Shown piece after piece: positions 16,332-24,344 of a DNA stretch of 64,000 nucleotides. A model generated the notes under the pieces. The model saw only the letters and a list, made by a program, of their open reading frames with translations, was not told the DNA's origin and did no database searches. The translations under genes and the position numbers were made by a program. The stretch spans positions 1 through 64,000 of the forward strand of contig CAYXAP010000017.1 of NCBI GenBank assembly GCA_964462035.1. The letters are read 5' to 3'. The stretch comes from UBA1660 sp964462035 (GTDB taxonomy: Bacteria > Myxococcota_A > Polyangia > Polyangiales > Houyiibacteriaceae). The stretch's first letter is position 1; the number at the start of each line of letters is the position of its first letter.

Positions 16332-17516
16332 GTGACCGACGAGAAGGACGAGGCGCCCTCGGAAGAGAGCGCCGACAAGCCCGAGGCTGCCGAGGAGAAA
16401 CCCGCGCTCCCCACGAAGGCACCGGACGACCTGCCCTACGACGCCGTGCTGCTGGTCAGCTTCGGTGGCCCCGAGAGCCGGGCCGACGTCATGCCCTTCC
16501 TGGAGAACGTGGTCCGTGGCAAGCGGGTCCCCAAGGAGCGCCTGCTCGCCGTGGCGGAGCACTACTACGCCCTCGATGGCGTCAGCCCGATCAACGGGCA
16601 GAACCGGGCGCTCATCGAAGGGCTCGAAGCCGCGTTCGCCGAGAAGGGTCCCGAGCTGCCCATCTACTGGGGCAACCGCAACTGGCACCCGATGCTCGCG
16701 GACACCCTCCAGCAGATGAAGGAGGACGGCATCAAGCGGGCGGTGGCGATCTTCACCAGCGCCTACTCGAGCTATTCCGGCTGTCGTCAGTACCAGGAGA
16801 ACATCGCCGCGGCCCGTGAGCAGGTCGGCGAGGGGGCCCCCTTCGTCGAGAAGGTCCGAACGTTCTTCAACCACCCGGGCTTCATCGACGCGGTGGTCGC
16901 CCGCACCGAGGAGGCGCTCGACGAGCTGCCGGGGCAGCGCCGGGACGCGTCCCGGATCATCTTCACCGCCCACAGCATCCCGATGGTGATGGCGGAGCAC
17001 TGCGACTACGAGAAGCAGCTCCATGCCGTGGCCGAGGTGGTGGCCGAGCGGGTCGAGAAGCCGGAGTACCAGCTGGTCTACCAGAGCCGGAGCGGGCCCC
17101 CCGAGGTGCCCTGGCTCGGCCCCGACATCGTCGACCACATCGAGGCGCTCGGGTTGATCGGGACCACGGACGTGGTGGTCGTGCCCATCGGCTTCATCTC
17201 CGACCACGTGGAGGTCATCTGGGACCTGGACCGTGAAGCCCAGGAGGCTTGCGCCGAGCAGGGCATCGAGATGGTCCGCGCCAAGACGGTGGGGACCCAC
17301 CCCGCGTTCGTCGAAGGGCTCCGCCAGCTCGTGCTGGAGGTCATCGAAGGCGTCGAGGGCAAGCCCCCCACGGTCGGACCCCTGCCGCCTCGGGCCAACC
17401 CTTGCGCTCCTGGGTGCTGCGACTACCCCCGCCCCGTCCGGAAGAAGAAGCCGAAGCCGGTCGAGGAAGAGACGAACGAAGCGCCGGCGCCGACCGAGAC
17501 CGGAGAGTCGGAATAG
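16332..17516 (+). CDS. hemH: Ferrochelatase with N- and C-terminal extensions and probable [2Fe-2S] cysteines
   Basis: Inserts ferrous iron into a porphyrin in heme synthesis. The 394 residues include an acidic Glu/Lys/Pro-rich N-terminal tail (about 1-33) and a charged C-terminal tail. Core motifs: LVSFGGPES, YWGNRNWHPM, TSAYSSYSGCRQY, FTAHSIPMVM with the catalytic His, and GFISDHVEVIWDLD. Cys151 in SYSGCRQY and the cluster Cys358/362/363 (NPCAPGCCDYP) fall where actinobacterial and myxobacterial ferrochelatases bind a [2Fe-2S] cluster. Start is GTG at 16332. Whether the substrate is protoporphyrin or coproporphyrin is not settled. Confidence 0.95.
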   Translation: MTDEKDEAPSEESADKPEAAEEKPALPTKAPDDLPYDAVLLVSFGGPESRADVMPFLENVVRGKRVPKERLLAVAEHYYALDGVSPINGQNRALIEGLEAAFAEKGPELPIYWGNRNWHPMLADTLQQMKEDGIKRAVAIFTSAYSSYSGCRQYQENIAAAREQVGEGAPFVEKVRTFFNHPGFIDAVVARTEEALDELPGQRRDASRIIFTAHSIPMVMAEHCDYEKQLHAVAEVVAERVEKPEYQLVYQSRSGPPEVPWLGPDIVDHIEALGLIGTTDVVVVPIGFISDHVEVIWDLDREAQEACAEQGIEMVRAKTVGTHPAFVEGLRQLVLEVIEGVEGKPPTVGPLPPRANPCAPGCCDYPRPVRKKKPKPVEEETNEAPAPTETGESE

Positions 17517-17520
17517 CTTG

Positions 17521-17548
17521 CGCGCGGCCTGGCGCGCGTTAGCTTCCG
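17521..17548 (+). terminator. Possible weak hairpin between hemH and mtnB
   Basis: CGCGC-GGCCTG-GCGCG forms a short GC hairpin just past the hemH stop, followed by only a few T residues. It could be a weak terminator or simply repeat-rich spacer. Confidence 0.3.
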
Positions 17549-17587
17549 CCGTTGCCGACCCTCCAAGAGGGCGAGCCAGGAGAACCG

Positions 17588-18229
17588 ATGGCCCACGATC
17601 CGCGCGACCTCATCTGCGAGCTCTGTCGCCAGTTCTACACCCAGGGCTGGGTGTCCGGGACGGGTGGCGGCATCAGCATCCGCGAGGGCGACAAGGTCTA
17701 CATGGCCCCGAGCGGTGTCCAGAAGGAGCGGCTCCAGCCCGAGGACCTCTTCGAGCTCGACACCGAGGGCAATGTTCTGAAGGCGCCAGCGGGCAACCTC
17801 AGCGCCTGCGCCCCGCTCTTCTTCAACGCCTTCCGGATCCGTGAGGCGGGTGCGGTCATGCACAGCCACTCGGTGAACGCGCTGCTCGCGACGCTGATCA
17901 GCGGTGACGAGTTCCGGGTCACTCACCTGGAGATGATGAAGGGCATCCGTGGCGTCGGCTTCCACGACGAGCTCGTGGTCCCGGTCATCGAGAACACCGC
18001 GCACGAGCACGAGCTCGCGGATTCGATGGCCGAGGCGATGGAAGCCCATCCGAAGTCCTTCGCCGTCCTGGTGCGACGGCATGGTGTGTACGTCTGGGGC
18101 CGCGACTGGGTCGAGGCCAAGCGACACGCGGAGTGTTACGACTACCTCTTCGAGGCTGCCGTGAAGATGCGGCAACTCGGGGTGGATGCGGCCCTGCCGC
18201 CAGCCGAGCAGGCCGAAGCCGCGCAGTGA
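17588..18229 (+). CDS. mtnB: Methylthioribulose-1-phosphate dehydratase
   Basis: A class II aldolase-fold zinc enzyme of methionine salvage that dehydrates methylthioribulose-1-phosphate to a diketo phosphate. The 213 residues match MtnB/APIP: FYTQGWVSGTGGGISIRE near the start, then MAPSGVQKERLQ, AGNLSACAPLFFNAF, the zinc pair in MHSHSVNALL and a later His in RRHGVYVWG. The ATG at 17588 follows an AGGAG at about 17578; an earlier TTG lacks support. It is followed 19 bp later by mtnD. Confidence 0.94.
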   Translation: MAHDPRDLICELCRQFYTQGWVSGTGGGISIREGDKVYMAPSGVQKERLQPEDLFELDTEGNVLKAPAGNLSACAPLFFNAFRIREAGAVMHSHSVNALLATLISGDEFRVTHLEMMKGIRGVGFHDELVVPVIENTAHEHELADSMAEAMEAHPKSFAVLVRRHGVYVWGRDWVEAKRHAECYDYLFEAAVKMRQLGVDAALPPAEQAEAAQ

Positions 18230-18248
18230 GCGCGGACGGAGACGACTG

Positions 18249-18686
18249 ATGGAAGCGACCTGGCGAGACGACGGAACCCCGATCAGCCCCGAGCGCCTGA
18301 CCGAAGAGGGCGTGCTGAACGAGCAGCTCGCGCTCGAGCCGAGCGCCTACCAGCCGAAGATGGACGAGCTCAAGGACGAGCGCGGCTACATCGAGCAGGA
18401 TCAGGTGGAGCTGCGGCCCGACACCCCGAACCTCGACGCCATCTGCGCCAAGTTCGACGACGAGCATCTGCACGACGAGGACGAGGTCCGCTTCGTCCTC
18501 GAGGGCGAAGGCATCTTCGACATCCGCAGCAAGGACGACCAGTGGATGCGCGTGAAGGTCGAGGCCGGCGATCTCATCGTCGTGCCCAAGGAGCGCTACC
18601 ACCGTTTCGAGCTGACCGAGATGAAGACCATCCGCTGCGTGCGCCTCTTCCAGGACACCAGCGGCTGGGTCCCGAAGTACAGGTGA
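18249..18686 (+). CDS. mtnD: Acireductone dioxygenase
   Basis: A cupin dioxygenase of 145 residues, shorter than the usual 180. It converts acireductone to the keto-acid precursor of methionine plus formate when iron-bound. The metal triad region EHLHDEDEVRF is intact, with G-x-G-x-F-D following and the fourth ligand His in KERYHRFEL. With MtnB upstream this gives steps 3 and 5 of methionine salvage. The intervening enolase-phosphatase (MtnC) and the isomerase MtnA are not in the window. Confidence 0.93.
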   Translation: MEATWRDDGTPISPERLTEEGVLNEQLALEPSAYQPKMDELKDERGYIEQDQVELRPDTPNLDAICAKFDDEHLHDEDEVRFVLEGEGIFDIRSKDDQWMRVKVEAGDLIVVPKERYHRFELTEMKTIRCVRLFQDTSGWVPKYR

Positions 18687-18705
18687 GCCGAGCTCGAAGG
18701 CGAGC

Positions 18706-19443
18706 TCAGCGGACCAGGCTGGCCAGGTGCGGCATGGACTTGGCCGCGACGCCGAAGGTCTCGCGCACCAGCTCCGCCGTGCTCAGGTGCGAGCGATCCC
18801 GCATCTGGCCCAGCTGAACGCGCACGGTGCCGTGGCTCCGTCCGAGGAGCTTGGCGACCTCGCGTCGATGATCTTCTTCGAGCAGCGCTCGCAGCAGCTC
18901 GAGGTGGGCGGCCGTGAGGTTGTAGCGGTCGGCCACCTCGGTCGCCGCGATGTTCTTGGCGAGCTGGTAGGTCTCTTCGTCGCTCGTGCTGCTCTGTCCG
19001 GTGGCGAATGCCAGCCGCACCCAGTCACCGCTGACCGCCTCCCAGGAGTTCCCAGGGCGAACGGCCGCACCGATGGTCAGCATCGCAGTCGCGATCTCCA
19101 TCGTGCAGCGGCGCGCGTCCACGTAGAGCACCGAGCGGGTGACGATGTCGTTGCCCATGAAGAACTCGACCAGGTGGTCCCGGTCGGTGTCGGAGCCGCG
19201 CACCGCGCACCCGATCAGGAGCAGGTCGGGCACGTCGCCGTGGGCGTCGAGGCGGTCGGCCGCCTCCTCGAGGTGATTCACGCGGCTGACCTGGCCCGGA
19301 GCCAGGGCTTTGCGCCACGCGTCCGCACGCTCGTCGTCCGACTCGATCAGGAGGACCCGGCCTGGCGCTGCGCGCCTGGGCCGTAGGTGGGTCCCCGAGA
19401 CCGGGTCGACCAGAGCCGAGTGGTCGCGAGCGTGAGTCACCAT
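18706..19443 (-). CDS. Response-regulator-like protein with C-terminal helix-turn-helix
   Basis: A 245-residue probable transcription regulator. Residues about 30-150 look like a degenerate receiver fold (APGRVLLIESDDERADAWRKAL, PDLLLIG) without a clear phospho-acceptor Asp at the usual place. The C-terminal 70 residues (YNLTAAHLELLRALLEEDHRREVAKLLGRS, then HGTVRVQLGQMR) resemble LuxR/sigma-region-4 DNA-binding helices. Its ATG at 19443 faces a noncoding stretch with a perfect 15-bp palindrome. No partner histidine kinase is adjacent. Confidence 0.75.
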   Translation of the reverse strand: MVTHARDHSALVDPVSGTHLRPRRAAPGRVLLIESDDERADAWRKALAPGQVSRVNHLEEAADRLDAHGDVPDLLLIGCAVRGSDTDRDHLVEFFMGNDIVTRSVLYVDARRCTMEIATAMLTIGAAVRPGNSWEAVSGDWVRLAFATGQSSTSDEETYQLAKNIAATEVADRYNLTAAHLELLRALLEEDHRREVAKLLGRSHGTVRVQLGQMRDRSHLSTAELVRETFGVAAKSMPHLASLVR

Positions 19444-19539
19444 GAACGCCAAAGATAGCGACGAACCCACCCCTAGAACAGTGGGAAAATCCGTTCTCGC
19501 TAGTCGCAGAATTGCACGATCCCCGTCTGGGGAGCGATT

Positions 19540-19554
19540 CCGAATCGGATTCGG
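19540..19554. promoter_or_regulatory. 15-bp palindrome CCGAATC-G-GATTCGG
   Basis: Perfect 7-bp arms around one base, about 100 bp upstream of the regulator start and 8 bp past the tldD stop. A nearby CCCC-GTCT-GGGG hairpin lies at 19521-19532. The palindrome could be an operator for the adjacent regulator; termination of tldD transcripts is an alternative. Confidence 0.4.
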
Positions 19555-19561
19555 CCCTACT

Positions 19562-21190
19562 TCACCCTTCCCAGGGCATCGGGTAGGCGAACTGCGTCAT
19601 CGGCCGCATCGGCTTCGCCTGGAGCTCCAGCTCGTCGACCAGGAGGCTCGGGGCGATCGTCGTGACCGGCACGTAGCCGCTCTCGGCACCGCACCAGGCG
19701 TTGTCGACCTCTTGCCGAGCACCTGCAGCGATGATGCTTCGGACGGCGTTCAACGGCGTGCCGACGAGGTCCAGACCGCGAACCAGCTCCTGCCGCCCGT
19801 CGGGGAAGACGCGGGCCGCGAGATCCACGTCCCCGAGGAACGCCTGGAAGTCGTAGGCGTCGGTCGAGGTCTCGCCGCTCGAAGCCTCGAGGATCCGCAG
19901 CCCGTAGGGCGCGCCTTGCGCGCGAATCTCGTCGAGGAACGCCGCCATCAGCGCGTCGTCATCCAGACCGTGGTGAGCCTCCATGACGGTGACGCCCATT
20001 CGGCTGATGGCGCGACCGTGGTGCGCGCTCCGGGCGTGGCCGTTGGACCTGTGGCCCTTGGCGATCGGTGAGCGAGTGGTGAGGAACCCGCGCAACACGC
20101 CGTCTTCGACCAGGTCCGCGCGGCTCGAGGGGACTCCCTCGTCGTCGTAGGCGTAGTGGCCGGTCAGCGTCTTGCCCTGGAAGGTCGAGAGCGTCGGGTC
20201 GTCCCAGATGTCGATCCCTGGCAGGAGGATCTCCGAGTCGACCGAGTCACGGAAGGTCTGCCCCTCGCCCTGCGAGAGGAGCCGGCTGCCCTCGAGACGG
20301 TGGCCGATGGCTTCGTGCACCAGCAGCCCGGCCGGTGTGGGATCGAGCAGCACGGGACCCGCGTAGCTCCGGAGCACGGGCGCCTTCGACAGGGTCTCGA
20401 GCCGGCGGTGGATGCGCCGGAGGAACTGCTTCAGCTGCGGCTCGGTCGGCAGCTCGGTCTCATCGGTGACGAAGAAGGTCTTCGAGTAGGGGAGCGTGTG
20501 CCCATCGGGCGCGAGGTACCAGAGGTACACGTCGATGGCGCGCTGCGGGTTGGACTCGACCACCGTGGCGCCCTCGCTGCTCACGAAGACCCGTACCTGG
20601 TTGGTGGCGCGGAAGCGGACGTCGCCGTCACGGACCATCGGCAGCCGCTTCATCGCGGCGCTCAGCTTGGTGACGTAGCGAACCCAGTGGTCGTGGTCGA
20701 TGGCGGGGAGCGCTTCGAATTCGAACGCTTGGACCGGGTCGCGCCGCTCGAGGGCGCCGAGCTTCCGGCTCGGGTCGAGGTAGTTGAGCTCGACCGCCTT
20801 CTTGTGGAGCAGGTCGTCGCAGGCCTCGCGGTACTTCACCTCGGTCAGGCGCCACAGCGCGTGGCGGAACCCGTGGCCGCTCCCACCGAAGGGCAGCTGC
20901 ACCCACTCGTAGCTCTCGAGGTCGCGCGAGTTGTCGTGCAGGCCGCCGTTGGCGATCTGATCGCGCCGGTAGCTGCCCACGCGGACGTCGACCAGTCCGG
21001 TGCGCGCCACCGTATGGACGTCCTTGGAGAGCGCCCCGAAGCGGGCCTCGAGGACCCACTCCTCCCGATGCCGGACCAGGTGCGACAGGAAGTGCGGGCG
21101 CTTGTGTCCCTTGATGTGCAGGCCTTCGAAGGCCCGCGCGTTCTCTTCCTGGATGGCGCCGAGGAGGCGCCGGGTCGTTCGTCGATCCAT
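19562..21190 (-). CDS. tldD: TldD-like metallopeptidase
   Basis: A 542-residue member of the TldD/PmbA family, which act as TldD-TldE heterodimers that degrade unfolded or modified peptides. The metal motif HEAIGHRLEG (His292, Glu293, His296) and the C-terminal GDVDLAARVFPDG / ARQEVDNAWCGAESGYVP region are present; the latter region provides the cysteine ligand in known TldD proteins. The N-terminal 150 residues are longer than in E. coli TldD. No TldE/PmbA neighbour is seen. The ATG at 21190 gives MDRRTTRRLL. Confidence 0.85.
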   Translation of the reverse strand: MDRRTTRRLLGAIQEENARAFEGLHIKGHKRPHFLSHLVRHREEWVLEARFGALSKDVHTVARTGLVDVRVGSYRRDQIANGGLHDNSRDLESYEWVQLPFGGSGHGFRHALWRLTEVKYREACDDLLHKKAVELNYLDPSRKLGALERRDPVQAFEFEALPAIDHDHWVRYVTKLSAAMKRLPMVRDGDVRFRATNQVRVFVSSEGATVVESNPQRAIDVYLWYLAPDGHTLPYSKTFFVTDETELPTEPQLKQFLRRIHRRLETLSKAPVLRSYAGPVLLDPTPAGLLVHEAIGHRLEGSRLLSQGEGQTFRDSVDSEILLPGIDIWDDPTLSTFQGKTLTGHYAYDDEGVPSSRADLVEDGVLRGFLTTRSPIAKGHRSNGHARSAHHGRAISRMGVTVMEAHHGLDDDALMAAFLDEIRAQGAPYGLRILEASSGETSTDAYDFQAFLGDVDLAARVFPDGRQELVRGLDLVGTPLNAVRSIIAAGARQEVDNAWCGAESGYVPVTTIAPSLLVDELELQAKPMRPMTQFAYPMPWEG

Positions 21191-21238
21191 TCGGACCGAC
21201 CCCCATAGCATCCCGAGGGCCCGCAGCCAGCCCGCGGC

Positions 21239-22030
21239 TCAGTCGACGTCTTCGAAGGCTGGAGGCCGCTTCATCATGTTGGCCTGGATGGCCTCGAGTT
21301 GGTTCTTGCTCCCCAGCAGCGGCATCTGGAGCTCCGTCTCGAGCGCGAAGGACTCCGCCGGCGAGAGGCCGGGCGACCGGTCGAAGAGGGCCTTCGCCGC
21401 ACGGATGGCGTGGGGGCTCTTGCTGGCGATGGTGTCGGCCAGCGCCTTGGCCTCGGCCTGGGGGTCGTCCACGACGCGGGTGACCAGCCCGAGCTCGAGC
21501 GCCTCGGTGCCCGAGACTCGCCGACCGGTGAAGGTCAGCTCCTTCGCGACGTCCGGCCGCACCAGCGGCAGGAGCGTCTGGGTGATCCCCATGTCCGGGA
21601 TCAGGCCCCACCGGATCTCCATCACCGAGAGCTGTGCGTCGGGGTGCGCGAGCCGGACGTCGGCCCCGAGCGCGATCTGCAGCCCGCCACCGAAGCAGGG
21701 ACCGTGAATGGCAGCGATGACCGGGACGGGCAGCTCCCGCCACACCCAGCCCACCTCCTGCGCCACGTTGGTCGGCCCCTTGCGATCGAGGAGCACCTCG
21801 AAGGCCTTCGGGGTGGCCATGAAGCTCTGGAAGTCGAGCCCCGCGCAGAACGCCGGCCCCTCGCCGGCGAGCACCACGGCCCGGAGGCTCTTGTCTCCTT
21901 CGAGCGACCGACCGGCGGCGATGAGCTGCTCGAACATCGGCGCATCGAGCCCGTTGCGCTTCTCGCCGCGGGTCAGCCACACCGTGGCGACCGCTCCATC
22001 GCGGTCCACTCGTACTCGTTCGTCGCTCAC
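21239..22030 (-). CDS. Enoyl-CoA hydratase/isomerase family protein (crotonase)
   Basis: A 263-residue crotonase-fold protein. Oxyanion-hole sequences are seen in GPAFCAGLDFQSF and GPCFGGGLQIALGADVRLA, followed by IRWGLIPDMG, where isomerase-type members carry Asp in place of the hydratase Glu. It may therefore be a delta3-delta2-enoyl-CoA isomerase or an orphan hydratase. Its GTG overlaps the stop of the upstream antiporter gene (GTGA), although the two activities have no obvious link. Confidence 0.9.
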   Translation of the reverse strand: MSDERVRVDRDGAVATVWLTRGEKRNGLDAPMFEQLIAAGRSLEGDKSLRAVVLAGEGPAFCAGLDFQSFMATPKAFEVLLDRKGPTNVAQEVGWVWRELPVPVIAAIHGPCFGGGLQIALGADVRLAHPDAQLSVMEIRWGLIPDMGITQTLLPLVRPDVAKELTFTGRRVSGTEALELGLVTRVVDDPQAEAKALADTIASKSPHAIRAAKALFDRSPGLSPAESFALETELQMPLLGSKNQLEAIQANMMKRPPAFEDVD

Positions 22031-23580
22031 GTCTCGTCCTCCGGTTCGATCCCTTCAGGGACTTGCTTCGCGGTGGGCGCCCGAGCAAGCGGGCTGGCCG
22101 GCGGCCGCACCGTCTTTGCGCGCCCGACATCCTCGCGGGCATCGCTCCCAGCGGGGGCCCGGGTCGGTCGCTCGTCGCTTCCGGAGCCCGAGCTCGAGTG
22201 CGCCAAGCCATCCGAACCGCGCGAGAGCTTCTTGCGCTTCTCGGTCGGTGGCTCCTCCTGGAACTCGAAGCTCGGGAGCGCGGAGAGGGGGCTCGGCTTC
22301 GCCGTCGCGATCGCTTCGGAGATGCTCCAGCCCGAATCGCTCTCGCTGCCGTCACCGGCACCGAAGGCCTCCTCTGGCAGCCGCCGGCGAAGGAGCGGGA
22401 AGCCGATCGCGAAGGTGACGATGGAGCCCGCGAGCGCCGCGAAGACGATGGGCGGTAGGCCCTCGGCTTCGGGCACGCCGGCGCGCAGGGGCAGGAGCGC
22501 CAGTGCGCCGGCGGCCATCCCTCGGGGTGCGAGGAAGCCGAGCAGCACGCGGCTGGGGGTGCTCATGCCCGACTTGAGCGTGGCCAACCCGGCGGCGGCG
22601 AGCCGCGCGAAGAGGAGGACCACACCGATGGCCATGCCGAAGAGGAACGCGCCCCAGTGCGGCCCGAGCATCGCGCCGACGAAGGCGAAGAAGAAGCTCT
22701 TGATCAGAAAGCTGATCGGATCGTGGACCCCGCTGAAGCTCTTGCCGACCCGGGCCGCGCGCGCCAGCCCAGTGCTCTTTTCGAGGTTCGGTGCGTTGCC
22801 GACCATCACCGCTGCGGCGAGGATGCCCAACGCACCCGAGCCGCCGAGCTCCTCGACGCCGACGTGGAGCAGGAAGAGCCAGCCGAGGAGCAGTGGGTAC
22901 GCGAAGTCGCTGTGGCCCAGCCGCCGGAGCGCGAGAGCGGCGATCAGGCCACCGACGCAGCCGAGCACGGCGCCGACCACGAACGACTGCACCAGCACCA
23001 GCGCGGCCGAGCCCTCCGCGCCCGTCGCGCGGTGCCCCATGATCGCCAGGATGGCGCCGGTCACGACGACCGTGAACACGTCGGTCAGCGCGATCTCGAG
23101 GTTCACCATACCGGTGAAGCGCTCACGGAGCTCGGCGCGCCGCAGGGCGGGCATGACGACGACGGAGCTCGAGCCTCCGACGAGCGCACCGATCATGATC
23201 GCGTGAGTCCAACCCCAGCTCACCGGCACGAGGTGGAGCCACTTGCCGATCATCACGGTCGGCGCCGTCACCCCCACCGCGATCAGGAAGCCGAGGCCCG
23301 CCATGCTCACGCTGCGACCGGCGGAGTTCCCGAGCTCGTCGAGGCGGAGCTCGCTCCCGCCGTCGAAGAGGACGACCACGAGCGCGAGAGCGCCGATGTG
23401 CGGCGCCGAAGCGAGGAGCGCCTCGCGCTCGACCAGCCCGAGCACCGGACCGAAGAGGGCCCCGATCGTGATCAGCCAGAGCACGTCCGGGATGCCGGTA
23501 CGTTGGAAGACGACCTCGCCCGCGATCCCGACGAGCAGGACCAACGCGACCACGAGCAGGAAGACGGATACGGGGTCCAT
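22027..23580 (-). CDS. Na+/H+ antiporter, CPA1-like, with cytoplasmic tail
   Basis: A 517-residue inner-membrane protein. The first 420 residues form 12-13 transmembrane segments of the cation:proton antiporter fold. Examples are the TGIPDVLWLITIGALFGP entry helix, VVVLFDGGSELRL, and EIALTDVFTVVVTG, which holds the acidic pair expected in the ion site. A hydrophilic Ser/Pro/Glu-rich tail of about 100 residues follows and may be regulatory. The ATG at 23580 is divergent from the MopE-like gene. Confidence 0.9.
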   Translation of the reverse strand: MDPVSVFLLVVALVLLVGIAGEVVFQRTGIPDVLWLITIGALFGPVLGLVEREALLASAPHIGALALVVVLFDGGSELRLDELGNSAGRSVSMAGLGFLIAVGVTAPTVMIGKWLHLVPVSWGWTHAIMIGALVGGSSSVVVMPALRRAELRERFTGMVNLEIALTDVFTVVVTGAILAIMGHRATGAEGSAALVLVQSFVVGAVLGCVGGLIAALALRRLGHSDFAYPLLLGWLFLLHVGVEELGGSGALGILAAAVMVGNAPNLEKSTGLARAARVGKSFSGVHDPISFLIKSFFFAFVGAMLGPHWGAFLFGMAIGVVLLFARLAAAGLATLKSGMSTPSRVLLGFLAPRGMAAGALALLPLRAGVPEAEGLPPIVFAALAGSIVTFAIGFPLLRRRLPEEAFGAGDGSESDSGWSISEAIATAKPSPLSALPSFEFQEEPPTEKRKKLSRGSDGLAHSSSGSGSDERPTRAPAGSDAREDVGRAKTVRPPASPLARAPTAKQVPEGIEPEDET

Positions 23581-23662
23581 CGGGAGCCCGACTCTACGCC
23601 ATCCGCGGGCTCGGGGGCGCTTCCTCTTCGTCGCGAATCCAGTCGTGCGCTAGGCTCACGCC

Positions 23663-24343
23663 ATGAGTAGAACCCTAGCGCTTCTCCTGCTGGTTTCGTC
23701 GGTCGCTGCGTGCGGCGACGACTCGGACGTGTCGCCTTCTCCGGACCTGGGGACGGACGCCGGCGCGCGGGATGCCGGTACGGACCTCGGTCTCGATGGC
23801 GGACCGATCGACGGCGGTCAGTGCGACGTGGATGGAGACGGAGTCGAGAGCGAAGCCTGCGGCGGCGACGACTGCGACGACGAGGACGCGACCCAGAGCC
23901 CCGGCAACGTGGAGACCTGCGACCTGCAGGACAACGACTGCGACGGCGACGTCGACGAGGGGGTGGCGGTCACGGCGTACCGCGATGCGGATGGCGACGG
24001 CTTCGGCGACGCGAGCGAGAGCATGCAGGTGTGCGCTCTGCCGACCGGCTACGTGAACGGTGACACCGACTGCGACGACTCGGACGCGGCAGTGAACCCG
24101 GGGAACCCCGAGGTCTGCGACACCGCCGGTGTGGACGAGAACTGCGACGGCACGGTCAACGAGGGGTGCGACTGCGAGGCGGGAACGGTCCGGGACTGCA
24201 TGCTCCCCGGCGCCTGCGCGGGAGCCACTCAGACGTGCGTCGACGGCACGTTCACGAGCTGCTCGGTCGTACCCACGCCCGAGGTCTGCGAGGGATCGGT
24301 CGACGAGGACTGCGACGGCACCGTCGACGAGATGTGCGACTGA
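23663..24343 (+). CDS. MopE-like Ca2+/metal-binding repeat lipoprotein
   Basis: A 226-residue predicted lipoprotein: the signal peptide ends with the lipobox VAAC (Cys17), and the mature start is CGDDSD. Asp/Gly-rich linkers lead into repeats such as DVDGDGVESEACGGDDCDDEDATQSPG, DADGDGFGDASE and DCDDSDAAVNPGNPEVCD. This is the putative metal-binding motif seen in MopE and many myxobacterial surface proteins. Three or four copies are visible, with paired Cys likely in disulfides. It is probably exposed on the outer membrane; no enzyme domain is present. Confidence 0.88.
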   Translation: MSRTLALLLLVSSVAACGDDSDVSPSPDLGTDAGARDAGTDLGLDGGPIDGGQCDVDGDGVESEACGGDDCDDEDATQSPGNVETCDLQDNDCDGDVDEGVAVTAYRDADGDGFGDASESMQVCALPTGYVNGDTDCDDSDAAVNPGNPEVCDTAGVDENCDGTVNEGCDCEAGTVRDCMLPGACAGATQTCVDGTFTSCSVVPTPEVCEGSVDEDCDGTVDEMCD

Positions 24344-24344
24344 G

